From Bacteroidia bacterium (GTDB lineage Bacteria > Bacteroidota > Bacteroidia > J057): a stretch of DNA of 64,000 bases. The stretch lies in contig JAWPMV010000001.1 in NCBI GenBank assembly GCA_033391075.1, forward strand, positions 2,914,001-2,978,000, read 5' to 3'. The notes under the pieces are model-generated. The model worked only from the letters and a program-made list of their open reading frames with translations, did no database searches and had not been told where the DNA came from. Each line of letters starts with the position of its first letter. Positions within the stretch are counted from its first letter, which is position 1. Below are positions 61,680 through 64,000 of this stretch, in pieces. The position numbers were made by a program, and so were the translations under genes.

Positions 61680-61939
61680 TAAAATGACAGTTTCCCATTT
61701 TTTAGTTATTTTGTATAAACATTTAGTTTATTTTCTTCGGAGAAATATTTGCATTTTGCACAAAGATAATTTTTGGGGCTTTTTAGCTATCTATTTATAT
61801 TTTTTATACAACCATTCAAGATAAAGCACTGATAATCAACACAAAAAATACTAAGATTATAGTACATTTTAGTTGGTAAATTGTTATAATTCGGAAAATT
61901 CTTATAGTATTTATATCCCAAATCAAATCAATTAGCATT
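61680..61939. other. 260-bp leader region of the cold-shock gene
   Basis: AT-rich, no coding frame that I trust. A long leader is usual for cold-shock genes, where leader folding can sense temperature; I see no specific hairpin to prove it. Confidence 0.4.
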
Positions 61940-62134
61940 ATGCCATCCGGTACAGTTAAATTTTTTAACCGAAGAAAGGGTTTCGGGTTCATTATTCCTG
62001 ATGATGGAAGTAGAGATGTATTTGTGCATTATTCTGCTTCAGAGGAACAGTTGAATGAGGGCGACAAAGTGAATTACGAGCTCGAAGAAACCGACAAAGG
62101 CCTGAACGCAATAAACGTAACTTTCCAGGAATAA
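61940..62134 (+). CDS. Cold-shock protein (CspA family)
   Basis: 64 residues. The RNP1/RNP2 motifs KGFGFI and VFVHYS are present and the length is typical. It binds single-stranded RNA or DNA and melts structures at low temperature. It is followed by a strong terminator. Confidence 0.94.
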   Translation: MPSGTVKFFNRRKGFGFIIPDDGSRDVFVHYSASEEQLNEGDKVNYELEETDKGLNAINVTFQE

Positions 62135-62161
62135 GCATTCCATGGAACAACAGGGAAAACA

Positions 62162-62190
62162 GGTCCGGAATTTTATTCCGGACCCTTTTT
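62162..62190. terminator. Terminator after the cold-shock gene, shared with the converging gene
   Basis: Stem GGTCCGGAAT, loop TTT, ATTCCGGACC, then eight T. It also lies just past the minus-strand stop at 62192. Confidence 0.9.
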
Positions 62191-62191
62191 T

Positions 62192-62389
62192 TTATCCTAT
62201 CTTTTCTTCTTCCTGATCTTTTTCTTCTTCCTCTTTTTCGACCATTTCCACATGGTTTTCTTCTGGCAATTGTTGCCGATGTTGGCTTTGAAAGGGAGCG
62301 GCTCCTGTAAGTCCAATTCCCGTACAAGCCAGCATAATAAGCAGGACGTATGCAATGATCTTGAGAATCCTCTTTATTTTTTTAAACAT
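62192..62389 (-). CDS. Small membrane-anchored acidic-tail protein
   Basis: 65 residues. A basic N-terminus (MFKKIKRILKII), one TM segment (AYVLLIMLACTGIGLTGA) and a highly acidic tail (EMVEKEEEEKDQEEEKIG). The composition and clean start are gene-like, but it is short and unrecognised. It converges on the cold-shock gene and ends next to the shared terminator. Confidence 0.6.
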   Translation of the reverse strand: MFKKIKRILKIIAYVLLIMLACTGIGLTGAAPFQSQHRQQLPEENHVEMVEKEEEEKDQEEEKIG

Positions 62390-62455
62390 ATCAGTAATAC
62401 CTTAAACTTCTGCCAAAGCAGAAATGAGAAATTAAGCCCACAGATGGGCGAAACT

Positions 62456-62866
62456 TTAGGAAATACTGATAAAGGGAATTTCCTCCGAGCTATAGAGGAT
62501 AAGGGGAAAGTTTCCTGTCTTAAGTTTACAGGAATTGAGAAAGTCTGAGATATAATTCTGCCTTTCCAGCTCAATCAAAGCCAGGCTTTGCTGGATCATT
62601 AGAGATCGCAGAAAATCTGTCCTAAGTGTTGGCCATGCGGCTGAGGCTGGATGAATATTGGGAGAAGATTTATCAACTTTTGTTAACTGTTCTTCTTGCT
62701 CAGCTTCCTGAGCCTGGGCTACCCATTCTATATAGGCAATCTCAGCATGCGAAAGCGGAGCTTCTGCCAGGCTTCCATTAAGATTGAATGAAGCGAGAAA
62801 CAGAAATACAAGCAATAGGTACTCCGGGAGCACCCTCAATCTGCCAATTTTTCTGAATTTCTTCAT
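62456..62866 (-). CDS. Small exported or membrane protein of unknown function
   Basis: 136 residues. N-terminal hydrophobic segment (PEYLLLVFLFLASFNLN) followed by a helical part (about 55-136). Same strand as 62192-62389, 66 bp upstream of it. Family not recognised. Plausible because the frame is open with normal codon usage. Confidence 0.55.
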   Translation of the reverse strand: MKKFRKIGRLRVLPEYLLLVFLFLASFNLNGSLAEAPLSHAEIAYIEWVAQAQEAEQEEQLTKVDKSSPNIHPASAAWPTLRTDFLRSLMIQQSLALIELERQNYISDFLNSCKLKTGNFPLILYSSEEIPFISIS

Positions 62867-63205
62867 ATAAATATATATACGCTTCCCTAGCTCCAGGGAT
62901 TCAATAAATCTTAATCTCCCTAATCAATAAAAACTTTTATTCGCTCTCAGGCAACTGATTCGCCATAAAATCCATTATATAGTTGACACACTAATTCGCT
63001 AAAACCAAAAATACACGTCTCCCTAAAACAAATCTTTCTTAAACCTTATTGTTCTCAATCTCATTCCTGAATAATACTTCAGGGAATGCCAAGATTTTTT
63101 TTCAAGCCTATTCTTAAAGAAGAATCAAGGATGGGAAATCTATGCCCAAAAAGTACTGTCAATCACGATAAAATTAAATAAACCACCTTAATCTAATCTA
63201 ACATT
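62867..63205. other. 339-bp intergenic region
   Basis: AT-rich, divergent promoters presumed for the flanking genes. I see no ORF, repeat or RNA I can support. Confidence 0.4.
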
Positions 63206-64000
63206 ATGAAGTTTCACATCTATTCTATCCTCTGCCTACTCCTATTTTCAATTAGCTCGTGCGAAGAGGATGCTCTTCCTGTTTTACAATCAACAAATTT
63301 GGTATCCAGCATAAAAGTTATAGACTATAACAATGATGGGAATGCAGCTGATCTGATCCTCCTTTTTAGCGTTGATAATCCGACAGAAGCGGATCAGGTT
63401 CAAATATTTTTAAGTAAAAGTCCAGACCTTTCTACTATAGATAGAGCGTTTGTCGATAATATTCCTGCAACTAGTCTTATGAGTGTAGATTTATCTGGAA
63501 CGGAGTATGATATTAGTCTTTCTGCAAATTTGACGGATATAGACGGAAATGCCATAGAAACCGATACAGAATACCTGCTGGGTTTCCTTGTTGTAGCAAA
63601 TGGGGAAAAACTGCTTAATCAGGAATTTGCCCAGACAAGTTTAATCAACCAACATTTTCTAAATGGTGATTATCAGGGAACCTGGAGAGACCAACTCTAT
63701 TCAGAATTTGTGGTAAGTGCAAAAATCCGTTTGAGCTTATCAGGCGGAAGAGCAGGAGGTGAATTTTTCTATCGAGCCAATTTTGAATCTTGCTGTGAAG
63801 GAACAAATGACGGAAGTATTTCTTTCACCTTAAAAGACGATGGCAGTCTGGAAAACTTCAGGTATTTACAGGAAGTTGTCAACTTCAATGGAGGCCCCTG
63901 CGATGGGACCTATACAGGAGAAGGCAGCATCAAAGATTATACTACCCTGGTTTTCGATTTCACAGGAGAAGACTGTGAAGGCCCTCATGGAGAAGGACAA
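63206..64000 (+). CDS. Exported lipoprotein, C-terminus cut by window edge
   Basis: Read by hand: ATG at 63206-63208, then an open frame of 265 codons to the right edge with no stop. A lipoprotein signal is clear (SILCLLLFSISSC, Cys19). The mature N-terminal part reads DYNNDGNAADLILLFS, a beta-sandwich-like start, then beta-rich sequence with four Cys (two in ESCCEG). I do not recognise a family. Truncated, so its length is unknown. Confidence 0.85.
   Translation, partial: MKFHIYSILCLLLFSISSCEEDALPVLQSTNLVSSIKVIDYNNDGNAADLILLFSVDNPTEADQVQIFLSKSPDLSTIDRAFVDNIPATSLMSVDLSGTEYDISLSANLTDIDGNAIETDTEYLLGFLVVANGEKLLNQEFAQTSLINQHFLNGDYQGTWRDQLYSEFVVSAKIRLSLSGGRAGGEFFYRANFESCCEGTNDGSISFTLKDDGSLENFRYLQEVVNFNGGPCDGTYTGEGSIKDYTTLVFDFTGEDCEGPHGEGQ

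Overview
The window reads as chromosome from a marine-type Bacteroidota, probably Saprospiria or a neighbouring Cytophagia-like group (class is inference). Evidence: several secreted proteins end in type IX secretion (T9SS) sorting domains, promoters fit the Bacteroidota pattern TTTG-N18-21-TAnnTTTG, and a PUR-alpha/DUF3276 protein, a BON-LysM protein and LytS/LytTR pairs are present. DNA is moderately AT-rich. No rRNA, CRISPR array, transposase, integrase or phage structural gene was seen.

Layout. 1-4787: a DUF1501 / PSCyt1-DUF1549-DUF1553 pair (minus), the DUF1501 gene cut by the left edge. 4951-11862: a small exported protein, then a MarR regulator and an RND efflux operon (adaptor, pump, TolC channel), with a matching inverted repeat in front of both the regulator and the adaptor gene. 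11908-15297: sulfur-anion style transporters (TSUP; a split YeeE/YedE pair) around a zinc dehydrogenase. 15380-20262: a plus-strand metabolic run (HpaI-type aldolase, FAD oxidoreductase, AMACR-like CoA transferase, YiaAB protein, orphan TRAP solute receptor).

20338-27923 is the accessory region and the most interesting part. Two minus-strand genes share a homologous N-terminal CHAT (caspase-like) protease domain. One joins it to a UvrD-like superfamily 1 helicase. The other is a 1605-residue CHAT, nSTAND NTPase, membrane helix and WD40 protein whose 20 blades are almost identical except at a few positions expected on the ligand-binding face. That second gene lies between an intact CAT-anticodon tRNA and a displaced 22-nt copy of the tRNA 3' end followed by a terminator, the classic footprint of integration at a tRNA 3' end. 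I read the pair as a candidate conflict or immune receptor locus with a self-diversifying sensor.

28364-49895 is mixed housekeeping and secreted functions: BON-LysM protein, M23 peptidase, TrhO, gingipain-like C25 protease, PUR protein, HAD phosphatase, membrane nuclease, amidase, dehydrogenase, CDF transporter, azurin, CoA transferase, ribokinase, and an ABC transporter operon ending in an exported amidohydrolase. Two dispersed-repeat-like intergenic elements and one orphan hairpin/terminator locus lie here.

49999-64000: an exported dikinase-like protein with phosphohistidine and ATP-binding domains in glucan-water-dikinase order, followed by an astacin protease; a YiiX-like hydrolase; an S9 peptidase; an SDHY-repeat solenoid protein with a promoter and tandem direct repeats; a LytS kinase, a second kinase-like protein that has lost its phosphoacceptor histidine, and a LytTR regulator in a translationally coupled operon; a cold-shock protein; small membrane proteins; and a lipoprotein cut by the right edge.
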